A model generated the notes under the pieces. That model ran no database searches, was not told the origin of the DNA, and was given only the letters and a program-made list of their open reading frames with translations. Shown here one piece after another: positions 34,435 to 42,187 of a DNA stretch of 64,000 nt (position 1 is its first letter; each line of letters begins with the position of its first letter). The position numbers and the translations under genes were made by a program. Source of the stretch: an uncultured Candidatus Saccharibacteria bacterium (GTDB lineage: Bacteria > Patescibacteriota > Saccharimonadia > Saccharimonadales > Saccharimonadaceae); assembly GCA_937936045.1 (NCBI GenBank), contig CALGXC010000004.1, positions 248,001 to 312,000 on the forward strand, given 5' to 3'.

Positions 34435-35367
34435 TTACTCCTCTCTGGCATTTTCTTGTAAATATTCACGAATCTGCAATGCTGCCACCGCACCCTCACC
34501 AACCGCCGAAGCGATTTGCATAGTCGCCCCCGAGCGCACATCGCCAGAAGCAAAAACGCCAGGAATATTAGTGTGCAAATGTTCGTCAGTAATGATATGT
34601 CCGCCCAAATCCAACTCAACGTCCGAGTTTGTCAGGAATTGCGTGTTCGGAATTAGCCCAATAAATACGAATAATCCATCAGCGGTAAATTCTTTCTGCT
34701 CGCCGTTTTGAGTCGACTTAACGCCGTAAAACTTATCGTCCTTGACAATAATTTCATCAGTTGTTGCACCGATGTGAACGGTAATTTTTCCATCATCGAT
34801 ATACTTCTGCAAATCTTTTTGCAAGATGTCACTGGCGCGCAACTTACTGCGAACCAGCAGATCAATATGACTAGCGTATCGCGTCAAAAATATCGCTTCT
34901 TGCACGGCAGAATTTCCACCACCGACAACGATTAGATTTTTATCACGATAAAACGCGCCGTCGCAAGTCGCACAGTAATGCACGCCTCGACCATATAATT
35001 CATCTTCGCCCGGGATACCTAATTTGCGATGATTCGAGCCAGTCGCTAGCAAAACTGACTTCGCGCGGACAGATTGACCGTCAATTATCAGCTCCAACTC
35101 GCCATCAACTTGCTTCAATTCTGTCACGTCACCATACTCAATCTTCGCACCAAATCGTTCCGCCTGTTGTTGCAATTCAGACGCCAATTTCATTCCCGTA
35201 ACACCCTCAGCAAATCCAGGATAATTGTCAATTTGATCAGTAATCGCCGCCATTCCGCCGACCACGCCACGCTCATATAGCGTCGTGTCGACATCTTCGC
35301 GCGACAAGTAAATTGCCGCCGTTAACGCGCTTGGACCAGCGCCAACAATAATAACATCTTTAGACAT
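34435..35367 (-). CDS. trxB: Thioredoxin reductase
   Basis: 310 aa FAD/NADPH disulfide reductase. IVGAGPSALTAAIYLSRE (FAD), GVHYCATCDGAFY with the redox pair CATC, VVGGGNSAVQEAIFLTRY (NADPH), and IPGVFASGDVRSGATMQIA near the C terminus. Reduces thioredoxin-like proteins. Operon FKBP-trxB-ppa, with an 8-bp overlap to FKBP. Confidence 0.95.
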   Translation of the reverse strand: MSKDVIIVGAGPSALTAAIYLSREDVDTTLYERGVVGGMAAITDQIDNYPGFAEGVTGMKLASELQQQAERFGAKIEYGDVTELKQVDGELELIIDGQSVRAKSVLLATGSNHRKLGIPGEDELYGRGVHYCATCDGAFYRDKNLIVVGGGNSAVQEAIFLTRYASHIDLLVRSKLRASDILQKDLQKYIDDGKITVHIGATTDEIIVKDDKFYGVKSTQNGEQKEFTADGLFVFIGLIPNTQFLTNSDVELDLGGHIITDEHLHTNIPGVFASGDVRSGATMQIASAVGEGAVAALQIREYLQENAREE

Positions 35368-36037
35368 TGAAACCTCGCGATCGATAATATTGTTTCATCA
35401 CTTCTGGCATTTCCGGCTCTGGAATATCAGCCGGCTTTTCAATAGCCATCACCACGAACTTAAGTGGAGAATTTGCAGGAATTTTATCACCCTGAGCTTT
35501 GTCGCCATAAGCCTTATTGGCTGGAATTGTTAGTTCACGCACGCCGCCAATTTTCATACCAATCAAACCCTCTTTCCAGCCCTGAATAACCGCAGTATTT
35601 GCCGGACCATCCATATTGAGCGGGGCTTTCAGTTTGCCGTCAGCGATTGATTGATCGAAAATCTCACCCTTAGCGTTCCAACCAATGTAATAAACAGCCA
35701 ATTTGGTGTCGTCCTTAACCTCGGCGCCTTCGCCCTCAACCAAATCTTCCTTAACAAGCTCTTTCACGTCACCAGCTTCAAACGCGCCAACTCGCGAGCT
35801 AAACTCAGAAAACTTACCGTAATATTTTTGACTCAATTCATTAGCCTGAGCCTCTACTTTCTTTTTTCGCTCGTTAGTAGCCTTGGTGTATTCATCCTGA
35901 GCTTTCTTAAGCGCGGCTTGGTCCTTGGCCTCATTTCCAGGAGCTACCATCATAGCGACAAATCCGCCAACGGTCCCCAAAAACATCATGCCGGCAATAA
36001 CCCAAATACCTATTCTCTGGCCTTTTGTAGTTGCCAT
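35360..36037 (-). CDS. Membrane-anchored FKBP-type peptidyl-prolyl isomerase
   Basis: 225 aa. N-terminal helix (IGIWVIAGMMFLGTVGGFVAMMV) anchors a coiled-coil stalk rich in Lys/Ala/Gln (residues about 35-75) and an FKBP domain: YYIGWNAKGEIFDQSI, VIQGWKEGLIGMKIGGVREL, IPANKAYGD and SPLKFVVMAIEKP. Probably a chaperone for exported proteins. Good AGGAGG RBS. Confidence 0.9.
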   Translation of the reverse strand: MATTKGQRIGIWVIAGMMFLGTVGGFVAMMVAPGNEAKDQAALKKAQDEYTKATNERKKKVEAQANELSQKYYGKFSEFSSRVGAFEAGDVKELVKEDLVEGEGAEVKDDTKLAVYYIGWNAKGEIFDQSIADGKLKAPLNMDGPANTAVIQGWKEGLIGMKIGGVRELTIPANKAYGDKAQGDKIPANSPLKFVVMAIEKPADIPEPEMPEVMKQYYRSRGFNV

Positions 36038-36094
36038 ATTCCTCCTTTATTTACTTTTCAATTATAGCAATTTTTATCAAGCGCAACAATCACG

Positions 36095-38608
36095 TTAAAC
36101 CTGAGCGGCGTCGAATTCTTCCGCAGCCATAGCGGCAATCTCCTCAATAATCGGCGCAATATCTCTGTCTTCCAGCGTCTGCTCGGCGCTCGTAAACTTT
36201 ACATTCAAAGTTACAGTTTTTGTCGAATCGTCATTTTTTGGCTGATATATCGCAATTGGCGTTATGTCAATTTGTAGCTCACCGTGTTTTCTCGCAACTT
36301 CTTCAGCGCAAACATAAACCTTCGCATAATCAACACTCGAATCCATTTTCAATGAAATATCTCTGGCAGTCGACGGGAATCGACTTAACGGCTGGTAATT
36401 ATAGCCCTGATTTTTACTCAGATTTTCCTGCAATTTTTCAATATCAATAGAAAACGCTGCCGTGTAATCTGGCAATTTGAAGTTGCGTCGGGCAGACTGA
36501 ACCAGCTCGCCAACAATCCCCAAATTGTCACCATTCTTCGCCACAATCCAAGCGCTGCGTTTCGCATCAAATGGCGCTGGAACGTCGCTGTCAGATTCCG
36601 CAATCTTCACAAAATCAACCTCAACACTCAAATCCTTCATCAGCCTTTCAACAATTTTCCTCACCCTGTAAAACGGCGCGCCAGCTTGAGGTTTTTTATT
36701 CGCATAAACTCCGTCAATAAAGGCCTTTTCAATCGGCAAATTCTCATCGTTAAATCCTAATTTCTTATCGTGAATTTTGCCAATTTCAAACAGCATAAAT
36801 TCGTCATGTCCAGATTTTATATTGGCGTGAACTTTATCCAACAAACTCGGCAAAATGCTAATTCGGTAATATTGCAAGTCTGGACTAAGCGCATTACTCA
36901 AGCGATACGCACGACTCGGATCTTGGTCGGAATTTTTCAAAACTCGCTCATGAACGAAACTATATGTCAAAACTTCGTTCGCTCCAGCTCGTGATAAACT
37001 TTGACGAATTCCCTGTTTCAACTCACGGCGCTCATTCTTCGGCGCAGGCTTAATGCTTCGCTCTGGCAAATGGCGCGGCAATCTATCAAAGCCGTATAAT
37101 CGCCCAACTTCTTCAACAATATCCTCAGAAAGCTCAATATCTGTTCGCCAAAATGGACTGTAAACCATCACGCCAGCTTCGCCATATTTATTACCATCAT
37201 CAACGATAAATTCAACGTTCTTTAGTAGTGCTTCAATCTCATTCTCGGCAAAGTCAACACCCAGACGTTCTTCGACAAACCTTTTAGGAATCAACAATCC
37301 ACCGTGCCAGTGCTTACCATCGACCAACACTTGTCGCAATGAAGAATGATTCTTAAATAGCATAGGACTAGCTTGCTCACCACCAACCATACCAATTAAC
37401 CACTTTAAGACAGGGTCAATTTGTGCTGGCGATTGCCCCTTATTAAATCTAGTCAGAGCGTCGGTAAAAATTCCGTGGCGCATAGCTGTGCGACGTAGCG
37501 CGTACATATCAAAATTGGCACATTCAAGGACAATGTTCTTCGTTTCAGCCGAAACTTCCGTATCAACACCGCCCATAATTCCCGCTAGTCCAATCGCACC
37601 TTCGCCATCAGCGATCACAATATCGTCAGCCGTCAATTCATATTCCTTGCCATTAAGCAAACCAACTTTCTCTCCATCGTACGCCATTCGCACGCCGAGT
37701 TTATATCCGCGCAACTTGTCATAATCATAAGCGTGAGTCGGCTGCGCCGTCATAAACATCACGTAGTTTGTCGCGTCAACGATGTTATTGATAGGCTTGC
37801 CGCCCATCGCCACCAATTGGCACTGCAAACACAACGGGCTTGGATGAATATCTACATTTTTTATAGCAATCACAGAGAATGCGGGCGCAAGCTCATTGGC
37901 TTCATTAAACACTTCAAGCTCTAAGCCATCGCTATCTGCGAATTCTTGAATAGCATTATACCAGTCAGGACTATTAAACTGCTGATGAAAAATGCCAGCA
38001 ATTTCGCGCGCCACACCAAGTTGCCCAAAACAATCCGGCCTGTGTGTAAACATCTTATTCTCAATTTCCAGCACGTAATCGTCCAACCCAAACACTTCCG
38101 CAAAGTTCGCACCAGCCTGAAGCGTAACGCCCGCCGGAATATCACGCTCATTGATCTCAATAATTCCCTCGTGATCCACACCAATAGCCAGCTCGTCAGC
38201 CGCCGCCAGCATACCCTGACTTAAGATTCCACGCAGCGGTCGCGCATCCAGCACGAACGGCTCGGCGTCATCAAAACTTGCCGGGACGGTGCTTTTCGGC
38301 GGCAACCAAATTGCCCACATATCAGCATGAACATTCGGCGCACCGCAAACCACTTGCACGTAACCGTTGTCATCCCTTGGAACGTCCGCTACGCCACCAT
38401 CGTCAATTTTAGTCACGCTCAAACGATCCGCATTCGGATGCTTTTCACACTCAACAACTCGCACAATGCGCGCGCCACCATATTTGGCTTTCAGGTCAAT
38501 CACTTCCTCGACACCACCAAGCTGTTGATTGACACGCGACACCAGCTCATCAACTGACGGCAACTCAAAATTAATCAATTGTTTTATAAGATTTAAGCTA
38601 ACTTTCAT
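36095..38608 (-). CDS. pheT: Phenylalanine-tRNA ligase beta subunit
   Basis: 837 aa. N-terminal tRNA-binding OB domain (IVRVVECEKHPNADRLSVTK), B3/B4 editing region (FTHRPDCFGQLGVAREIAG), B5 (PFWRTDIELSEDIVEEVGRL), the catalytic-like core, and the C-terminal anticodon-binding fold (LSRFPSTARDISLKMD). Works as alpha2-beta2 with PheS, whose gene is some 10 kb away rather than adjacent. Its -10 TATAAT lies 9 nt before the ATG. Confidence 0.96.
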   Translation of the reverse strand: MKVSLNLIKQLINFELPSVDELVSRVNQQLGGVEEVIDLKAKYGGARIVRVVECEKHPNADRLSVTKIDDGGVADVPRDDNGYVQVVCGAPNVHADMWAIWLPPKSTVPASFDDAEPFVLDARPLRGILSQGMLAAADELAIGVDHEGIIEINERDIPAGVTLQAGANFAEVFGLDDYVLEIENKMFTHRPDCFGQLGVAREIAGIFHQQFNSPDWYNAIQEFADSDGLELEVFNEANELAPAFSVIAIKNVDIHPSPLCLQCQLVAMGGKPINNIVDATNYVMFMTAQPTHAYDYDKLRGYKLGVRMAYDGEKVGLLNGKEYELTADDIVIADGEGAIGLAGIMGGVDTEVSAETKNIVLECANFDMYALRRTAMRHGIFTDALTRFNKGQSPAQIDPVLKWLIGMVGGEQASPMLFKNHSSLRQVLVDGKHWHGGLLIPKRFVEERLGVDFAENEIEALLKNVEFIVDDGNKYGEAGVMVYSPFWRTDIELSEDIVEEVGRLYGFDRLPRHLPERSIKPAPKNERRELKQGIRQSLSRAGANEVLTYSFVHERVLKNSDQDPSRAYRLSNALSPDLQYYRISILPSLLDKVHANIKSGHDEFMLFEIGKIHDKKLGFNDENLPIEKAFIDGVYANKKPQAGAPFYRVRKIVERLMKDLSVEVDFVKIAESDSDVPAPFDAKRSAWIVAKNGDNLGIVGELVQSARRNFKLPDYTAAFSIDIEKLQENLSKNQGYNYQPLSRFPSTARDISLKMDSSVDYAKVYVCAEEVARKHGELQIDITPIAIYQPKNDDSTKTVTLNVKFTSAEQTLEDRDIAPIIEEIAAMAAEEFDAAQV

Positions 38609-38701
38609 ACTGATATAATTATATCATTTTACTGGCAAGTAATCGACCTTAGAAAATCCGCGGTGCAAATTAACAATTATCAAAATATATAGCACAATTA
38701 G

Positions 38702-38733
38702 TTGACATCACGTTCTGCTATTGATATATATTA
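38702..38733 (+). promoter_or_regulatory. Promoter of structured locus 5
   Basis: TTGACA (38702-38707), 17 bp, TATATA (38725-38730), then TTAGCTTTTG. Same block as locus 1 (TATATTAGCTTTTG). Confidence 0.75.
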
Positions 38734-38839
38734 GCTTTTGCAATCGTAGAAGCCGGCGTTTCGCCCAAAGCTATTGGGCTTGAGACGTCCCACTTTGCGG
38801 AGAATAGCTTTTCTCTGCCCGGCTCCAGAAGGAGTTATC
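38734..38839 (+). promoter_or_regulatory. Structured leader of locus 5
   Basis: 5' hairpin GCTTTTGC (38734-38741), loop AATC, GTAGAAGC (38746-38753), with two G-U pairs. A closing stem AGCCGG (38751-38756) with CCGGCT (38819-38824) encloses GCCCAA (38763-38768) with TTGGGC (38774-38779) and GAGAA with TTCTC (38800-38815). The result is a three-way junction that ends just before AGAAGGAG. The closing stem competes with the 5' hairpin for 38751-38753. Confidence 0.65.
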
Positions 38840-39106
38840 ATGGAACAGTTCGGCTGGTTCGACGGAAAAGAAGCGAGAATCCAGCGATCCGGAGGGATGA
38901 TCAACGTCTACTACGGTGGCAGGTTTGGCAATATCCCTGGTGATGGCCATGGTCATGTTAAGGCCACTGGTGGCCCACTCGGCGAGAATATCGTGTTCTG
39001 GCGACTGCCTGACGGCGAGGGAGGTCATGTGCTCGTGGATAATAAGTTCACGATCATGAATAGCAACGACCTGCGCCTGCGAGATCACCTCACCGGACTC
39101 TTCTGA
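38840..39106 (+). CDS. Small glycine-rich protein of locus 5
   Basis: 88 aa from ATG 38840, with AGAAGGAG at good distance. No signal or membrane segment. Repeated Gly and aromatic residues in a beta-like pattern: FGWFDGKEARIQRSGG, INVYYGGRFGN, GDGHGHVKATGGPLGEN, IVFWRLPDGEGGHVLVD. Looks like a small beta-rich cytoplasmic protein. No family recognised. G+C-rich codons set it apart from pheT and from the next gene. Confidence 0.65.
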   Translation: MEQFGWFDGKEARIQRSGGMINVYYGGRFGNIPGDGHGHVKATGGPLGENIVFWRLPDGEGGHVLVDNKFTIMNSNDLRLRDHLTGLF

Positions 39107-39110
39107 ACTA

Positions 39111-39140
39111 TATGACCTGGACATGTCATAAAACTGTCCA
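39111..39140 (+). other. Compact H-type pseudoknot candidate after locus 5
   Basis: TATGAC (39111-39116) pairs with GTCATA (39125-39130), and TGGACA (39118-39123) with TGTCCA (39135-39140). The connecting loops are 1, 1 and 4 nt (AAAC), ideal for a classical H-type pseudoknot. It follows the stop at 39104-39106 and lies 39 nt upstream of the next + gene. Confidence 0.6.
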
Positions 39141-39178
39141 CTTCTCATATTTAAACTGATACAATTAATTACTGAAAT

Positions 39179-39562
39179 ATGAAAAATAGCATCAGCATCA
39201 CAATACCAGATTTTATCACTCAAGCCTTTCCTTTACTTAATGAAGCAACATATGTTCGTGAATTTGCTTCTTTCATCACGCTGTATCCAGATGCGGTCTA
39301 TTATCTATTTCAAACAACAGCTGGCCAGTCGCTCATACTTGTAGCAATTGACTATCCCGACCCAACAGACGAGAGCCAACAAGTAAAGAAAATATCTGGC
39401 GGTTTTGAGTTTGAATTCACATATCTTATCAAGCCGTATGCCAATGACCAACACCTCAGAATCTGTCCAAATGATGAAGTAGAAGAACTATTTTTCGTCT
39501 CAGACCCAAATGGTCGTTGCCACTATTATCTGGCAGCGGTCAAACAAAAGCGGAGTTGGTAG
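39179..39562 (+). CDS. Hypothetical protein, 127 aa
   Basis: No recognised family. Mixed alpha/beta, acidic. ITIPDFITQAFPLLNEA at the N terminus, then SLILVAIDYPDP, and a later strand-rich part with GGFEFEFTYLIKPYAND. No signal peptide. A TACAAT lies 13 nt before the ATG; no clear RBS. It begins the accessory stretch and is followed by a strong hairpin at 39597-39635. Confidence 0.5.
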   Translation: MKNSISITIPDFITQAFPLLNEATYVREFASFITLYPDAVYYLFQTTAGQSLILVAIDYPDPTDESQQVKKISGGFEFEFTYLIKPYANDQHLRICPNDEVEELFFVSDPNGRCHYYLAAVKQKRSW

Positions 39563-39596
39563 GTTTATGTTGACTGAGCGCTTCTAAGTTCGAGAA

Positions 39597-39635
39597 GACC
39601 CCGTCCTGGTAGCATAAAGCTGCCTGGGTGGGGCA
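39597..39635 (+). terminator. Strong hairpin after the 127-aa gene
   Basis: CCCCGTCCTGGTAGC and GCTGCCTGGGTGGGG pair at 14 of 15 positions (G-U included) around an ATAAA loop. There is no clear U run, so termination is inferred only from position between two co-directional genes. Confidence 0.5.
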
Positions 39636-39656
39636 TCACCTTGTTATAATAAACCT

Positions 39657-40556
39657 ATGATTCATAAGCTATACTCTGCCTACGATTTACCAGCAGACCA
39701 CGACACGTGCCACCTGTTTGAGCATCTGATCATTAGGCGATTCTTAAAGGAAACGGAAAAAGCTGGCGGCAACCGAGCTTTTACTGGAGAGTTAGATGGC
39801 ACGACTAGCGAATCAAGCGTATTTTTTACGTCCGCACTATTCACAAGCAAGTCTAATACATTATTTGAAAAAACCATCAACGATATTACGCCTTTTGAGA
39901 TATCCCTTATTCAACAGTCCATCTCACACATAGAAGCTGAGATGCAATCCAACATTGATATAGCAGACATGACGCCATTACAAGAACAGCTCGCTCTTTG
40001 TCAAAAATATTTTATCGATAGTCAAAAAACCACTCCCAGCAATTCACACCCAAAATCTAAGATTTCTCCTCTTAAAATCAGCCATAGTCCGAAGGATTTT
40101 ACAGACGTTAAGATTGATATAGAAATTGCCGATGCCAGCGATGAATTGACTGCCGCATTTTTCTGCACATACCCAATACTTTTAGACCTAGTGCGCGACA
40201 TTTGTTTCGATAAAATCTCATCCTACCCGTCCAGCCCCGGACAGTTTATAGCGTACTATGACGGCAATTACACCAGCCAAACCTACACCATAAAAAATAC
40301 AGACCTTGCTCGACTGAGCTCAAGCGAAACTATACAGACATATTTACAAAGCTTTAACATATCCTCGCACGCAACCGACCTAAGAAACCTTGCCGAAGCT
40401 TTCACGTCTGACCCATTTTATATTTCAGCGCCCATATATTTTTATCAACAAACCGCTACGCCATTAACCAGAAATAACCTAGCAAAAACTATAAACGTCG
40501 CAAATATGAGCGCAATCCTAAAACAAGTAAAGGCGACGATAGTCCTGGACTATTAG
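39657..40556 (+). CDS. M16-like (inverzincin) protein, short and divergent
   Basis: 299 aa. Residues 19-23 read HLFEH, the inverted HxxEH zinc motif of M16 peptidases, in CHLFEHLIIRRF. NRAFTGELDGTTSES follows at the spacing where M16 proteins have NAYT..E.T. One M16 domain is about 220 residues, so this would be a single-domain member with a diverged second half. Function unclear: a peptidase or an inactive relative. TATAAT 39645-39650 is 6 nt before the ATG. Confidence 0.5.
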   Translation: MIHKLYSAYDLPADHDTCHLFEHLIIRRFLKETEKAGGNRAFTGELDGTTSESSVFFTSALFTSKSNTLFEKTINDITPFEISLIQQSISHIEAEMQSNIDIADMTPLQEQLALCQKYFIDSQKTTPSNSHPKSKISPLKISHSPKDFTDVKIDIEIADASDELTAAFFCTYPILLDLVRDICFDKISSYPSSPGQFIAYYDGNYTSQTYTIKNTDLARLSSSETIQTYLQSFNISSHATDLRNLAEAFTSDPFYISAPIYFYQQTATPLTRNNLAKTINVANMSAILKQVKATIVLDY

Positions 40557-40570
40557 CTCTAGCCGATTTT

Positions 40571-40760
40571 CTAGCAAAGAAAAGATTCTGAAGAGGAAAT
40601 ATTAACGCCGCCAAATTTTGCAGGATTATTATGAATGAAAAGGTCATAAAGGGTTTGGTAACGCAATAAACCAACCATTCTTACAGTGACTGTCTGACTG
40701 GTGTTTTCTCGATTCGTAAAAGTGACTTCCTCTCCAAGTTGATTTTTTGGCGCTTTTCAT
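40571..40760 (-). pseudogene. Remnant of an ASCH-domain gene
   Basis: From about 40743 down to TAG 40571 the minus strand reads LGEEVTFTNRENTSQ, TVTVRMVGLLR and DLFIHNNPAKFGG. This aligns closely with the intact ASCH gene at 43591-43929 (IGDRIIFTNRDNSEQ, VGLLR, DLFSHNNPRKFGG). KRQKIN just upstream is in another frame, so there is a frameshift, and no start or N terminus remains. A decayed paralogue. Confidence 0.75.
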
Positions 40761-40813
40761 TATTCACAGTACATCACATTGATCAAATATTGCCCCTCCA
40801 TTACAATTGAAAT

Positions 40814-41233
40814 ATGGTTAAAGTAGTATCAAAAGCGCTTATTAAAGATAAAATTGGCAAATATCTACTGCTCTACAGGGAAGATACACACCCTAATTTC
40901 CCTGGACACCTTGATCTTCCTGGAGGAGAAGTAGAATCTGAAGAAACCTCCAGGATGGCGACCGCGCGAGAAGTACAGGAAGAAACTGGCATATGTATAT
41001 ATCCAAATGATTTAAAAAAGCTATTTGTTAAGCAGCATAAAAACACAAAACATGTACTTTTTGAGATAGTCATAGATAAGACTGAGGCTGACATTTCTGT
41101 TAAATTGAGCTGGGAACATAAAAAATACCGTTGGATGACGTTATCGGAATTATTAGATACTAATATTCCAGAGAACGCAGATCCTCATTATATAGATGTT
41201 ATTGATTATTTAAAGCATTTATCCGAGACTTGA
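40814..41233 (+). CDS. NUDIX hydrolase
   Basis: 139 aa. The Nudix box is complete: GGEVESEETSRMATAREVQE followed by ETGI (GX5EX7REUXEEXGU). Preceded by HLDLPG, as in MutT-like enzymes that clean up oxidised or unwanted nucleoside diphosphate derivatives. The substrate is unknown. TACAAT at 40802-40807 is exactly 6 nt before ATG 40814 (leaderless). Confidence 0.88.
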   Translation: MVKVVSKALIKDKIGKYLLLYREDTHPNFPGHLDLPGGEVESEETSRMATAREVQEETGICIYPNDLKKLFVKQHKNTKHVLFEIVIDKTEADISVKLSWEHKKYRWMTLSELLDTNIPENADPHYIDVIDYLKHLSET

Positions 41234-41332
41234 TCTGTCCGACATATTTTCCCATATTATGTGCGGACTTCGCACGCTCTTTTTTTACTAAGATAAATCT
41301 TCCCAACATTCTTACTGCCCCTATAGCAGGCC

Positions 41333-41842
41333 TTATGGTATCCTCTTGATCTCCTCTAGCGAAATATACGCCTGTAAAATTGTTCTTAGGTCCACACTGT
41401 GGCGAAAGTTTATGTTATCAACCTCACTCAGATCAACCCATTCTGGCGTGCCGTTAGTATAATTCTTCTCACTGTCGGTCATGTTGTCGTTATTGATTTG
41501 CCCATGCAGTTGACTATGAGTGAAATACAGTTGGATTGACTGATTAGCTTGCGCCTCAGCGTTGCGCTTGAAGAAAGTAGTTGCTTGGTGAATAATTCTA
41601 TCTGGTGTGATAGTCAGTCCAGTTTCCTCCTTAACTTCACGAACAATTGATTCCTCGATTGTTTCGCCCTTCTCGACGCCGCCGCCAATTAGGCTATAAC
41701 CGTCCCATTGCCTAGTTAAAAGAATCTTATTATCCTCAATAATCACCGCGTACACACCGACGCGAATATTTAATTCGTCAACAGGAACGGTGTATTGATT
41801 ACCGAAGACGTCTTTACAGATGATGGATTTAATAAAAGTCAC
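41333..41842 (-). CDS. NUDIX hydrolase
   Basis: 169 aa. Nudix box GGGVEKGETIEESIVREVKE then ETGL, intact. N-terminal KDVFGNQYTVPVDELNIRVGVYAVI and later FFKRNAEAQANQSIQLYFTH. Resembles the ADP-ribose pyrophosphatase/MutT mix typical of accessory regions. GAGGTGAC serves as RBS. Its leader has a strong hairpin (41858-41890). Confidence 0.87.
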   Translation of the reverse strand: MTFIKSIICKDVFGNQYTVPVDELNIRVGVYAVIIEDNKILLTRQWDGYSLIGGGVEKGETIEESIVREVKEETGLTITPDRIIHQATTFFKRNAEAQANQSIQLYFTHSQLHGQINNDNMTDSEKNYTNGTPEWVDLSEVDNINFRHSVDLRTILQAYISLEEIKRIP

Positions 41843-41857
41843 CTCTTTCAGATTATA

Positions 41858-41890
41858 AACATCCTCTTGCTGCGAAACGGCGCGCGGATG
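41858..41890 (-). promoter_or_regulatory. Leader hairpin of the second NUDIX gene
   Basis: ACATCC (41858-41863) and GGATGT (41885-41890) enclose a G+C-rich inner stem. It lies between a -10-like TAAAAT further upstream and the RBS. Confidence 0.4.
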
Positions 41891-41982
41891 TTGTTTGTAG
41901 TTTTATTTTAGCATACACAATAGATGCGAGCCTAGACATGTGATATGCCGATAACACTAGGACGATTGTGTTATTTGATTTA

Positions 41983-42170
41983 TTACGCGATATCCTGTGC
42001 ATTATTCTCAACAATATCAACCCAAACTCGACCGATTTCTTCAAATAATTCATCTTTAGTGTTTTCATTAAAGACAGTATAGCCTGTTCGGTATCTTAAG
42101 TCAGATACCAGTGACAATAGCCCAAGTCACTCGCATTTGTTCAGATGGATTTCTCCAGCCTAGAGGATGC
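41983..42170 (-). pseudogene. Probable broken gene upstream of the NUDIX gene
   Basis: The minus strand codes NPSEQMRVTWAIVTGI in one frame (stopping at TGA) and then SDLRYRTGYTVFNENTKDEL, followed by FEEIGRVWVDIVENNAQDIA, in the next frame to a double TAA at 41980-41985. The two parts join naturally by a one-base frame change near GGTATC. No family recognised. The remaining gap to 41843 shows only the NUDIX leader. Confidence 0.35.
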
Positions 42171-42187
42171 GCACCTCTCTCGTTGTC

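Noticed and set aside
34431..34619. N-terminal extension of pyrophosphatase
   Set aside because: It overlaps trxB out of frame; ATG 34430 has GAGAGGAG and matches the family start.
39111..39140. preQ1-I riboswitch
   Set aside because: Size and topology fit loosely, but the conserved loop residues are missing and the next gene is not queuosine-related.
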